Below, one piece after another: positions 1 to 8,135 of a DNA stretch of 55,297 nt; the first letter of the stretch is position 1, and the number at the start of each line of letters is the position of its first letter. Location: assembly GCF_958445495.1 (NCBI RefSeq), contig NZ_CAUCSQ010000028.1, forward strand, positions 1 through 55,297, written 5' to 3'. The notes beneath the pieces were generated by a model that did not search any database, was not told the origin of the DNA, and saw only the letters and a list, made by a program, of their open reading frames with translations. Both the position numbers and the translations under genes were made by a program. The DNA comes from an uncultured Bacteroides sp. GTDB taxonomy: Bacteria; Bacteroidota; Bacteroidia; Bacteroidales; Bacteroidaceae.

Positions 1-16
1 ATCTATAAATCGGGCG

Positions 17-47
17 CAAAGGTAGAAATATTTTCTTGATTGACAAA
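17..47 (-). promoter_or_regulatory. Bacteroides-type promoter reading out of the window
   Basis: On the minus strand, TACCTTTG (17-24) fits the -7 consensus TAnnTTTG, and TTTG at 44-47 fits -33, with a 19-nt spacer. It would drive a gene to the left of the window. Bases 25-152 otherwise show nothing I recognise. Confidence 0.55.
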
Positions 48-152
48 AGAATGGCTAAAGAAAAGAAAGGATGATTCTCATTTTCGCCAGTTTTACCGGC
101 AACGCGGAAGTTGTTGCGAAGATAAAAAGAAAAAGATGGGTTATTTACCAAA

Positions 153-2342
153 CTATCGGTTGAACAGCTCGAATGTAAACTTGCACCCTACTCCGCCAAA
201 CTTCCAGTTCTCACTGCTTACAAAGAGTCCAAAATCAAAAATATGCGTGCCGATGCCGTATCCGACTTCCAGATAGGGCTGGAGATGGGGCATGGAAAGC
301 GCGCTAACATAAATTCGCTCATTCTGTACGTAACGTGTATATTTCATCAGATGCCGCAGGATAAGAAACGGCGCCTCGTAGGTAAAATGTCCCCGTACAT
401 AACGACGGGAGGAGTTATACCAACGCCCGTCAAGCACTTGAAATACACCGCCAATTTCATCGTTCCACCCCACGGGAAGATTATGGCGGGAAAAATTAAC
501 AAAGTCAACGAAATACAATTCATCCTGGTTGGTAAATGCACCAAAGCCAAAACGATAATAGATATTACGCATCAGCCCCAACCGTATCTGGTGCTGGAGG
601 TCGAACTCTATCCTTTCATATTCTCCCGTACTTTTAAACACCCCTTTGATTCCCCGCTCGTAATCGACCGAGAAAGTCGGGTAAAAAGAACGCAGGTTTA
701 TCTTACGCTTTCCGTTCATATAGTAATAAAGTCCCGGAGTCCATTCCAGACGAAAGCGGGGAGCAAAACTTATATACGTATCCCTGAACTTATCCATAAA
801 TTCCGGAGGCGGCATCGGATAGTTTCCCGTAATGACAAAACGCGATTCCTCCACCGCCGTCCTCTTATGCGCGGCAAAACCCACACTTATGTCCAGTCCG
901 TTGATAACTTCGATGCGATGGAAAAAATTGAAATACAAATCCTTGAAATAATCCAGATGAATCAAATCAAAGTTAAAGATGCTGTCCGGCATCTCTTTTA
1001 ACTCGTCCAGTACTTTACTGCTATAAATACGGTTGCCGTTCCCCACGTTCAACTGAATGAATCCGCGTTTCTGGGGTAAATACTCAAATTCCGCATTCAC
1101 TCCCCAATAAAACTCTTTCCGCGTAAAATTATATCCCATCTTGGGGACGACACGAAGCAGTTTATCCCCTCTGAAAAGCCGGTTATAACGAAAATCCTGC
1201 CGGTAAGACAAACCGTTGCTTCCACTGTAGCTAAACAAAAGCGGATTGATAAACGGGGAAAAACGGATGCTGCCTATATTAGAGAGATTAAATTTATAAT
1301 CTTCCAACATCAAGTCTCCCATCGTCCCCCAGAAAGCCTGGCTTTTCGTTTTCTCCCGCCTAGTCACGGTGTCGCGTCTCAACTGGTAGTCCAAATACAA
1401 CTTCTTTTCACTGTCTTTCAAAGGAATAGGCCTGAGGATAGCAAAAGTAGAAGCATCTGTCTTATAAGCATTCGTATCACATTGCAAAGAAAAAGATTCC
1501 GACAGATTATAATTCTTTTTTCGTTTCTTACGCGCTTTTTTCTCTTTCAACTCAATAGACTTATAATCTAGAAAAGCCGTATAAGCCCCTTCCACTTTAT
1601 TCCCCAAAAACTTAAAAAGAGCATCCACATCATACCTTACAGGCAGAAATTCATTATTCTTTCCCACTTCTCCCATCTCTATCCGGCAAACAAACGTTAT
1701 CAATTCCGACCGGCCCGAAAAACGTATCTCCCGGACACTCCACACGTTGCTGCTGACAATCATATATCCGCCCACCAACTGGTCGCTTTTCGTCCTGGGA
1801 ATAAAACGAATCCGATAGTCCAGGTTATTGGGGTCTCCCATCACGCTATCTATCTGGTACTTATAATATTTCTGCCCGTTCTTAGCCAAGGGAGACATCA
1901 ACCGCTCGTCATTCAACAAGGAAGACGAATAAATATTCACATTAAAATATTCGAGCAACCCCGGCAATCCCCGGTTTCCTCTGACCGTCCCTTGCGAGGC
2001 CTTTACTTTCTGGTCATAAATGTTAGGAGCCGTATAATGAAGATCACTATATGTTTCGAGCAGATACTCATTCACTCCTTTTTGCAAATGGAACATGGAA
2101 GGCACGTAACGAAGAATAAAATTTTTCTTCTTAATATTCATCTTACCTTTTATATATAGGTTCGCCCGGTAATCACTCACAATCGTTTCATATAAAGGCG
2201 CGAAAGTCATGACACGTTCGATAATGGAATCGGCCGAAATATCCGTACCGGCATAAGGGTTCATTACATAATGGCTGCCTGCCCCCTTTGCCGCAAGGGA
2301 GAACAAGCACAATATACACCCTATCAATAATTTATCTCTCAA
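153..2342 (-). CDS. DUF5686-family outer-membrane protein
   Basis: A 729-residue protein with an N-terminal signal peptide (hydrophobic stretch at residues 5-20 ending near Ala-Lys-Gly-Ala). The remainder is rich in alternating aromatic and polar residues, typical of a Bacteroidetes beta-barrel. The sequence resembles DUF5686 proteins, whose function is not established. Many members start with a carboxypeptidase-regulatory-like domain, which I do not see here, so this is a shorter version. It stands alone, divergent from glutamine synthetase, with a probable minus-strand promoter at 2372-2379. An outer-membrane location is inferred from composition and signal peptide only. Confidence 0.7.
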   Translation of the reverse strand: MRDKLLIGCILCLFSLAAKGAGSHYVMNPYAGTDISADSIIERVMTFAPLYETIVSDYRANLYIKGKMNIKKKNFILRYVPSMFHLQKGVNEYLLETYSDLHYTAPNIYDQKVKASQGTVRGNRGLPGLLEYFNVNIYSSSLLNDERLMSPLAKNGQKYYKYQIDSVMGDPNNLDYRIRFIPRTKSDQLVGGYMIVSSNVWSVREIRFSGRSELITFVCRIEMGEVGKNNEFLPVRYDVDALFKFLGNKVEGAYTAFLDYKSIELKEKKARKKRKKNYNLSESFSLQCDTNAYKTDASTFAILRPIPLKDSEKKLYLDYQLRRDTVTRREKTKSQAFWGTMGDLMLEDYKFNLSNIGSIRFSPFINPLLFSYSGSNGLSYRQDFRYNRLFRGDKLLRVVPKMGYNFTRKEFYWGVNAEFEYLPQKRGFIQLNVGNGNRIYSSKVLDELKEMPDSIFNFDLIHLDYFKDLYFNFFHRIEVINGLDISVGFAAHKRTAVEESRFVITGNYPMPPPEFMDKFRDTYISFAPRFRLEWTPGLYYYMNGKRKINLRSFYPTFSVDYERGIKGVFKSTGEYERIEFDLQHQIRLGLMRNIYYRFGFGAFTNQDELYFVDFVNFSRHNLPVGWNDEIGGVFQVLDGRWYNSSRRYVRGHFTYEAPFLILRHLMKYTRYVQNERIYVSALSMPHLQPYLEVGYGIGTHIFDFGLFVSSENWKFGGVGCKFTFELFNR

Positions 2343-2371
2343 TCGTCGTATCTCTTTATAATTAATGCAGG

Positions 2372-2379
2372 CAAATATA
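2372..2379 (-). promoter_or_regulatory. Probable -7 box of the DUF5686 gene
   Basis: TATATTTG on the minus strand matches TAnnTTTG and lies 29 bases upstream of the start codon. No clean -33 element is seen. Confidence 0.4.
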
Positions 2380-2669
2380 AAAAAGAATATCGAAAAGCAG
2401 AGATATCAAGCCAATAAAAAGAGTTATCCGCGTTCCCTTCGTTACAAAAAGATAAAGAAACTCATCCATCCTTGAAAAAATCACGTCTAAACAGGAAAGC
2501 GGCATCCGATATTGCCCGACCGTCCGGCATATTTCCCTCTTCCGACTATGAGAAAAACAACTTTTCCACTTTCAAAGAACCTATCCCTTTGAAAAGTAAT
2601 ATTTTCCCGATATCCAAAGTAAAGGAAAAAGGAGGGTATCTCTCCATAAAATAGAAGATTTTTCCAAAA

Positions 2670-2691
2670 TACCCCCTCTAAAATAGGGGTA
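2670..2691. promoter_or_regulatory. Dyad TACCCC-N10-GGGGTA upstream of glnN
   Basis: A perfect 6+6 inverted repeat ends 17 bases before the -7 box of glnN, so it overlaps the -33 position. That placement suits an operator. No regulator is assigned; nitrogen control is only inferred from the downstream gene. Confidence 0.4.
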
Positions 2692-2708
2692 GTTTCAGAA
2701 AAAACATA

Positions 2709-2716
2709 TAATTTTG
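2709..2716 (+). promoter_or_regulatory. glnN promoter -7 box
   Basis: TAATTTTG matches TAnnTTTG and lies 30 bases before the glnN start, giving a leader of roughly 24 nt. Confidence 0.55.
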
Positions 2717-2746
2717 CGCCCGACAACCGATAAATTATAGACCATT

Positions 2747-4936
2747 ATGTCAAAAATGCGTTTTTATGCTTTACAAGAGCTATCCAACCGGAAGCCTCTG
2801 GAAGTAACTGCTCCTTCCAACAAACTCTCTGATTATTACGGCAGTCATGTGTTCGATCGCAAGAAGATGCAAGAGTATCTTCCCAAAGAAGCTTATAAGG
2901 CTGTTATCGACGCCATTGAAAAGGGTACGCCCATCAACCGTGAAATAGCAGACCTGATTGCCAACGGCATGAAGAGTTGGGCTAAATCACTTAACGTTAC
3001 CCACTATACTCACTGGTTCCAGCCTTTAACGGACGGCACTGCCGAGAAACACGACGGCTTTATCGAATTCGGCGAAGACGGAGGAGTGATAGAACGGTTC
3101 TCCGGCAAATTACTGATTCAGCAAGAGCCGGATGCCTCTTCATTTCCGAACGGCGGTATCCGTAATACATTCGAAGCGCGGGGCTATACCGCATGGGATG
3201 TTTCTTCTCCCGCATTCGTTGTAGACACGACACTTTGTATTCCTACTATTTTCATTTCCTATACCGGTGAAGCGCTGGATTACAAGACACCTCTGCTGAA
3301 AGCTCTCGCAGCCGTAGACAAAGCCGCAACGGAAGTCTGCCAGTTATTTGATAAAAACGTCACACGGGTATATACAAATCTGGGGTGGGAACAGGAATAT
3401 TTCCTTGTAGATTCTTCCTTATATAATGCACGCCCCGACCTTTGCCTGACCGGGCGGACGCTGATGGGACACTCGTCTGCCAAAGACCAGCAATTGGAAG
3501 ACCATTATTTCGGTTCGATACCTCCACGTGTCACGGCATTCATGAAGGAACTCGAAATTGAATGCCATAAACTGGGAATTCCCGCCAAAACCCGTCACAA
3601 TGAAGTGGCACCCAACCAATTCGAGCTGGCTCCCATTTTTGAGAACTGCAACCTTGCAAACGACCATAACCAGCTTGTCATGGATTTGATGAAACGGATT
3701 GCAAGGAAACACCATTTCAATGTACTTCTGCATGAAAAGCCTTACAGCGGCGTGAACGGTTCGGGAAAGCATAACAACTGGTCGCTTTGCACGGATACGG
3801 GCATCAATCTGTTTGCTCCCGGAAAAAATCCGAAAGGTAACATGCTGTTCCTCACTTTCCTGGTAAACGTACTGATGATGGTGTACAAAAATCAAGATTT
3901 GTTGCGGGCTTCCATCATGAGTGCAAGCAACAGCCATCGTCTGGGAGCTAATGAAGCTCCTCCCGCCATCCTTTCCTGCTTCCTGGGTTCGCAACTGTCG
4001 GCCACCCTTGACGAAATTGTCCGCCAGGTAGGTAATGAAAAGATGACACCGGAAGAAAAAACGACGTTAAAACTGGGCATCGGACGTATTCCCGAAATCC
4101 TGCTCGATACGACGGACCGCAACCGCACTTCCCCGTTCGCATTTACCGGAAACCGTTTCGAGTTCCGTGCCGCCGGCTCTTCCTCCAACTGTGCTGCTGC
4201 GATGATTGCCATCAATGCCGCCATGGCCAACCAATTGAATGAATTCCGCGCATCAGTAGAAAAGCTGATGGAAGAAGGAGTAGGAAAAGATGAAGCTATT
4301 TTCCGTTTATTAAAAGAAACAATCATCGCCTCCGAGCCGATTCGCTTTGAAGGTGACGGGTATTCCGAAGAATGGAAACAAGAAGCTGCCCGCCGGGGAC
4401 TGACTAACATCTGCCATGTCCCGGAAGCGTTGATGCATTATGTAGACAACCAGTCCAAATCGGTGCTTATAGGTGAACGTATTTTCAATGAAACGGAGTT
4501 GAACAGCCGTCTGGAAGTGGAATTGGAAAAATATACCATGAAAGTGCAAATCGAAGGACGTGTGCTGGGAGACCTTGCCATCAACCACATCGTACCGACT
4601 GCCGTCGCCTATCAAAACCGGTTGCTCGAAAACCTTCGCGGACTGAAAGAAATCTTCCCTCCCGAAGAATATGAAGAGCTGAGCGCCGACCGCAAAGAGC
4701 TGATTCGCGAAATCTCACGCCGGGTAACAGCCATCAAAGTATTGGTACGCGAAATGACCGAAGCGCGGAAAGTCGCTAACCATAAAGCCAACTATAAGGA
4801 AAGGGCATTTGAATACGAAGAGAAAGTACGCCCGTATCTTGACAAAATACGTGACCACATAGACCATCTGGAAATGGAAGTGGATGATGAAATATGGCCG
4901 CTTCCTAAATACAGGGAACTGTTATTTACTAAATAA
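2747..4936 (+). CDS. glnN: Glutamine synthetase type III
   Basis: Makes glutamine from glutamate, ammonia and ATP in the cytosol; a main ammonia-assimilation enzyme. The 729-residue length is typical of the GSIII class, much longer than GSI/GSII. Visible motifs are the GSIII-type GYTAWDVSSPAF near residue 145, HNEVAPNQFELAP near 284, the nucleotide-site NGSGKHNNWS near 336 and ANEAPPA near 401. The ATG at 2747 follows a good promoter. It is a single-gene unit closed by a strong terminator. The dyad in its promoter suggests transcriptional control. Confidence 0.95.
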   Translation: MSKMRFYALQELSNRKPLEVTAPSNKLSDYYGSHVFDRKKMQEYLPKEAYKAVIDAIEKGTPINREIADLIANGMKSWAKSLNVTHYTHWFQPLTDGTAEKHDGFIEFGEDGGVIERFSGKLLIQQEPDASSFPNGGIRNTFEARGYTAWDVSSPAFVVDTTLCIPTIFISYTGEALDYKTPLLKALAAVDKAATEVCQLFDKNVTRVYTNLGWEQEYFLVDSSLYNARPDLCLTGRTLMGHSSAKDQQLEDHYFGSIPPRVTAFMKELEIECHKLGIPAKTRHNEVAPNQFELAPIFENCNLANDHNQLVMDLMKRIARKHHFNVLLHEKPYSGVNGSGKHNNWSLCTDTGINLFAPGKNPKGNMLFLTFLVNVLMMVYKNQDLLRASIMSASNSHRLGANEAPPAILSCFLGSQLSATLDEIVRQVGNEKMTPEEKTTLKLGIGRIPEILLDTTDRNRTSPFAFTGNRFEFRAAGSSSNCAAAMIAINAAMANQLNEFRASVEKLMEEGVGKDEAIFRLLKETIIASEPIRFEGDGYSEEWKQEAARRGLTNICHVPEALMHYVDNQSKSVLIGERIFNETELNSRLEVELEKYTMKVQIEGRVLGDLAINHIVPTAVAYQNRLLENLRGLKEIFPPEEYEELSADRKELIREISRRVTAIKVLVREMTEARKVANHKANYKERAFEYEEKVRPYLDKIRDHIDHLEMEVDDEIWPLPKYRELLFTK

Positions 4937-4945
4937 AATGCCAGC

Positions 4946-4986
4946 AAGATTGCACGAAAGCTTCCACTTTTGTGCAATCTTTTTAT
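4946..4986 (+). terminator. Intrinsic terminator of glnN
   Basis: AAGATTGCAC (4946-4955) pairs perfectly with GTGCAATCTT (4972-4981), followed by a T-run. Confidence 0.8.
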
Positions 4987-5016
4987 AGATTCGTTCATTT
5001 TCTCATTTTTTCTTTT

Positions 5017-5024
5017 TACTTTTG
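5017..5024 (+). promoter_or_regulatory. Promoter -7 box of the Crp/Fnr regulator
   Basis: TACTTTTG matches TAnnTTTG, 28 bases before the start codon. A partly symmetric stretch follows at 5026-5041. Confidence 0.5.
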
Positions 5025-5052
5025 TGCTGTATAACACAGTTTTGTAGCACCC

Positions 5053-5754
5053 ATGGTAAAAATGAACATATCAGACATTGATATTTCGGAACCGTTATCC
5101 GACATGTTGGCTCCTTTAAATAATGAACAAAAGGAGTTTCTGATGAACAATTATACGATACAGACCTACAAAAAGAATGAGACTATCTATTGTGAAGGAG
5201 AAACGCCTTCACATTTAATGTGTCTCATCAGCGGCAAAGTGAAAATCTTCAAAGACGGTGTAGGAGGTAGAAGTCAGATTATCCGCATGATTAAGCCGAG
5301 AGAATACTTCGCATACCGCGCATATTTCGCAAAGCAGGATTTCGTAACTGCCGCAGCGGCCTTCGAGCCTTCCGTAGTCTGTCTGATTCCCATGAGCGCC
5401 ATTGCTACACTGGTTTCACAAAACAATGACCTGGCAATGTTCTTTATCCGCCAGCTTTCCATAGATTTAGGCATCTCCGACGAACGCACCGTCAACTTAA
5501 CCCAAAAACACATCCGCGGCCGCTTGGCCGAATCGCTGCTCTTTTTAAAAGAAAGCTACGGATTGGAAGAAGACGGGTCAACGCTAAGCATTTACCTTTC
5601 CCGCGAAGATTTGGCAAACTTGTCGAATATGACTACTTCAAATGCAATCCGTACTCTTTCCCAGTTTGCGACGGAACGCCTGATTACCATTGACGGGAGA
5701 AAAATCAAGATTATCGAAGAAGAAAAACTGAAAAAAATAAGTAAAATAGGATAG
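5053..5754 (+). CDS. Crp/Fnr-family transcriptional regulator
   Basis: A 233-residue cytosolic DNA-binding protein. Residues about 28-115 form the cyclic-nucleotide-binding-type beta-roll; a long helix follows, then a Crp-type winged helix-turn-helix at about 155-222 with the recognition stretch LSREDLANLSNMTTSNAIR. No cluster of cysteines of the Fnr iron-sulfur kind is seen, so an oxygen-sensing Fnr role is not supported. The ligand is unknown. It is monocistronic, between glnN and a MITE-like element. A second ATG four codons in is an alternative start. Confidence 0.9.
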   Translation: MVKMNISDIDISEPLSDMLAPLNNEQKEFLMNNYTIQTYKKNETIYCEGETPSHLMCLISGKVKIFKDGVGGRSQIIRMIKPREYFAYRAYFAKQDFVTAAAAFEPSVVCLIPMSAIATLVSQNNDLAMFFIRQLSIDLGISDERTVNLTQKHIRGRLAESLLFLKESYGLEEDGSTLSIYLSREDLANLSNMTTSNAIRTLSQFATERLITIDGRKIKIIEEEKLKKISKIG

Positions 5755-5939
5755 CCTGAAAGCTCCGGAACATTTCCGGAAGAAGCGAAAGCCATCATCG
5801 CTGACAGTTTTGCAAAAAACTAAAAGACGGTGTGTTTTCTCTTTCTTTAAAAAGAGGGCGAAAGCACAGGAAAGAATATTCTCATTGACATTTGACGAAT
5901 GACCGAGAGTGGAGAATCCTTTTAAAACTTAATCATATA

Positions 5940-6170
5940 AGAGGCTGCCTCAAAGTGAACTGCACTCCAAAAGTTTTATACCTATTCAGGGTGCAGTTCA
6001 AAAACTGAAAATGGAACAGTCTTGCCTCTAATTTATAAACTACCACATAAAAATCCCCCTATTCTTACTTTGTCGTGATGCAGTAGAACTAAAAACAAAG
6101 GGATTTTCCCTTTTAAGATTTCAATCTGCAAGATTCTCGACCTTTAGATTCTAATTTGAAAACAGCCTCT
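5940..6170. mobile_element. MITE-like non-coding element
   Basis: A 231-base block bounded by the perfect inverted repeat AGAGGCTG (5940-5947) and CAGCCTCT (6163-6170). The similarity continues loosely inward (CCTCAAA against TTTTCAAA). It has an internal perfect 10-bp hairpin, TGAACTGCAC at 5956-5965 with GTGCAGTTCA at 5991-6000. There is no transposase. Ends starting GAGGCTG are familiar from IS1182-type elements, so a non-autonomous derivative is plausible. I could not see a convincing target-site duplication. Confidence 0.5.
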
Positions 6171-6266
6171 TGTATCTTACAACCGAATATCCCGAAACAA
6201 AAAATAGAAAATACCCCCCCTAACAGTAAAACTTACTCTTTAAAGGGTTATCCATAAAATAAAAAT

Positions 6267-6304
6267 GAAGAGCAAATACCCCTAAAAAGGGAAATTTACT
6301 CTTC
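6267..6304. terminator. Long hairpin between convergent genes, probable bidirectional terminator
   Basis: GAAGAGCAAATACCCC on the left pairs with GGGAAATTTACTCTTC on the right with a few mismatches, giving an AT-rich stem with A and T tracts. It sits downstream of the minus-strand trxB. Confidence 0.45.
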
Positions 6305-6427
6305 ACCAAATTTTAAAAGTACGGAATCTACCGGATATCACTCTTTATGAGAATAAAAAACGGGACGTTTTTCAAACAACTTCCATCCGAACCGTTTCCA
6401 TCCGACCCGTACAGTCCTTGTCCATCA

Positions 6428-7378
6428 TCAAATAATTCCTTTTGCAGAAAGATAACGTTCCGCCTCGATAGCAGCCTTACAACCGCTTCCCGCCGCCGTA
6501 ATAGCCTGACGATAATGCGGGTCCGCCACGTCCCCTGCAGCAAATACTCCGGGAACTTTTGTCCGCGGGCTATCGCCTTCCGTAATAATATAACCGACTT
6601 CATCGGTATCAAGATACTCTTTAAATATGTCGGAGTTCGGCTTATGTCCGATAGCCAGGAAAAAACCGTCAATAGGCAAGCTGTAACGTTCTTCGTCCGG
6701 TTCCATCCAACGTTTCACCAGATTCATGCCTTCTACTCCGTTGTCACCGAACAAGCCTACGACATTATGTTCGAACAATACTTCAATCTTCTCATGTTTC
6801 ATCACACGCTCCTGCATAATCTTCGACGCACGCAAATAAGGTTTGCGGACCACCAGATATACCTTTGACGCCAGTCCGGCAAGATAAATCGCCTCTTCAC
6901 AAGCCGTATCACCTCCGCCGACTACGGCAACCACCTTCTTCCGATAAAAAAAGCCGTCGCAAGTGGCACAAGCGCTGACTCCCATACCGGCATATTTCTT
7001 TTCATCTTCCAATCCCAGATATTTAGCGGTAGCCCCGGTAGAGATAATCACGGTCTCGGCTTCTATCTCTTTCTCTCCGTCAATCGTTATCTTATAGGGC
7101 GATTTACTCAAATCCGCCGCAGTAGCGATACCGAAACGAACATCCGTTCCGAACCGGCTGGCCTGTGCACGCAAATCCTCCATCAGTTGCGGACCACTGA
7201 TACCTTCCGGATAACCGGGGAAATTCTCCACATCCGTTGTGGTAGTCAACTGGCCGCCGGGCTGCAATCCTTCATAAAGCACCGGTTCCAAATTCGCGCG
7301 CCCCGCATAAATCGCCGCTGTATATCCGGCAGGTCCTGAACCGATAATCAGGCATTTTACTCTTTCTACTTCTGACAT
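6428..7378 (-). CDS. trxB: Thioredoxin-disulfide reductase
   Basis: Reduces thioredoxin with NADPH through FAD and a redox disulfide. The 316-residue length is standard for the low-molecular-weight bacterial form. The FAD site GSGPAG is at residues 13-18, the redox pair Cys137-Ala-Thr-Cys140 is intact, the NADPH site GGGDTA is at 154-159 and the C-terminal FAD motif near GVFAAGD is present. It is the last gene of the minus-strand ftsK-lolA-trxB run, 90 bases after lolA. Confidence 0.95.
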   Translation of the reverse strand: MSEVERVKCLIIGSGPAGYTAAIYAGRANLEPVLYEGLQPGGQLTTTTDVENFPGYPEGISGPQLMEDLRAQASRFGTDVRFGIATAADLSKSPYKITIDGEKEIEAETVIISTGATAKYLGLEDEKKYAGMGVSACATCDGFFYRKKVVAVVGGGDTACEEAIYLAGLASKVYLVVRKPYLRASKIMQERVMKHEKIEVLFEHNVVGLFGDNGVEGMNLVKRWMEPDEERYSLPIDGFFLAIGHKPNSDIFKEYLDTDEVGYIITEGDSPRTKVPGVFAAGDVADPHYRQAITAAGSGCKAAIEAERYLSAKGII

Positions 7379-7468
7379 TTTATTCTATTTTTAATATTTT
7401 GGTTCAAATCCTCTTTTATCCCTTCAATCCTCTCCGATTCCTTAGAGAATATCCGTTCCCCGCATATC

Positions 7469-8116
7469 CTACCTCAAATCGATAATCTCCACATTCGGAT
7501 ACAGCTTCTTATCAAAGGTAAAAAGGCTGTCGGCATAATCCTGCCGGGTCCGGTACCCTGTAACAGTAATCTCACTGCATGCCTGCTGACCGCGCTGTTG
7601 AAGAGAAATATACAAAGGTTCATACGTACTCTTCTCCACATAAAGAATCATGCGTTCCAAACTCTGTTTTTTATCTTTTGCCGTCAAAATCACTTCCCAG
7701 ACAGACTTTCCCCGGAATGTCTCCTTACTTCCCAACTTATAGGAAAAATCTTTCCGGTACATATAAAGAAAGGTGTACGGATTGATTTGCTGCAATTCCT
7801 CCTGGGTAGGATTACTGACATTCACCTCATCATTCTTTACGACATAACTCCATTGTGTCTTTCCGTCGAACCAGGTAATCACCTCATTGGCTTTCAACAC
7901 GAATTTCTCTCCTTTCAACTGAATCGTACCGTTTTCCGACCCTTCTACCAAACCGCCTGTTACAGACTTAATCACGAAGTCGGCTTTCACTCCGCCTGCC
8001 TTGCGAAATACCTCTGCCGTCCTATCAAGAACAGCTTTAGCCTGCAACTGCTGTTGTTGAGCAATCACAGGCACTGACAGTAAAGCTATTAAAACACTAA
8101 AAATGTATTTCCTCAT
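7469..8116 (-). CDS. LolA-like outer-membrane lipoprotein carrier
   Basis: A 215-residue periplasmic protein with a clear signal peptide (residues 1-19, cleavage after Ala-Gln). The rest fits the LolA/LolB-like half-barrel: DRTAEVFRKAGGVKADF near the mature N-terminus and a Trp-Ser-Tyr strand near residue 88. The family shuttles lipoproteins from the inner to the outer membrane. It follows ftsK by 19 bases, so it is probably co-transcribed. Bacteroidetes LolA-like proteins diverge from the E. coli one, so the exact cargo is inferred. Confidence 0.8.
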   Translation of the reverse strand: MRKYIFSVLIALLSVPVIAQQQQLQAKAVLDRTAEVFRKAGGVKADFVIKSVTGGLVEGSENGTIQLKGEKFVLKANEVITWFDGKTQWSYVVKNDEVNVSNPTQEELQQINPYTFLYMYRKDFSYKLGSKETFRGKSVWEVILTAKDKKQSLERMILYVEKSTYEPLYISLQQRGQQACSEITVTGYRTRQDYADSLFTFDKKLYPNVEIIDLR

Positions 8117-8135
8117 TTGACTAATAAACGATTGG

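Larger units (their letters stand above)
2343..2746. other. Divergent intergenic region before glnN
   Basis: About 400 bases between two divergent genes. I see the two promoters listed separately and a dyad upstream of the glnN promoter. Short open frames in both directions here have no recognisable family and look like chance. Confidence 0.6.
5755..6427. other. Intergenic region with MITE-like insertion
   Basis: A 670-base gap between the Crp/Fnr gene and the convergent trxB. It holds a weak hairpin near 5831-5870, the MITE-like element at 5940-6170 and a long hairpin at 6267-6304. No gene is seen. Confidence 0.6.

Noticed and set aside
243..1001. 252-codon open frame opposite the DUF5686 gene
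   Set aside because: It is the antisense shadow of a gene with signal peptide and family resemblance; it has no promoter or family of its own.
5053..5754. Fnr-type oxygen sensor
   Set aside because: No N-terminal cysteine cluster for an iron-sulfur centre.
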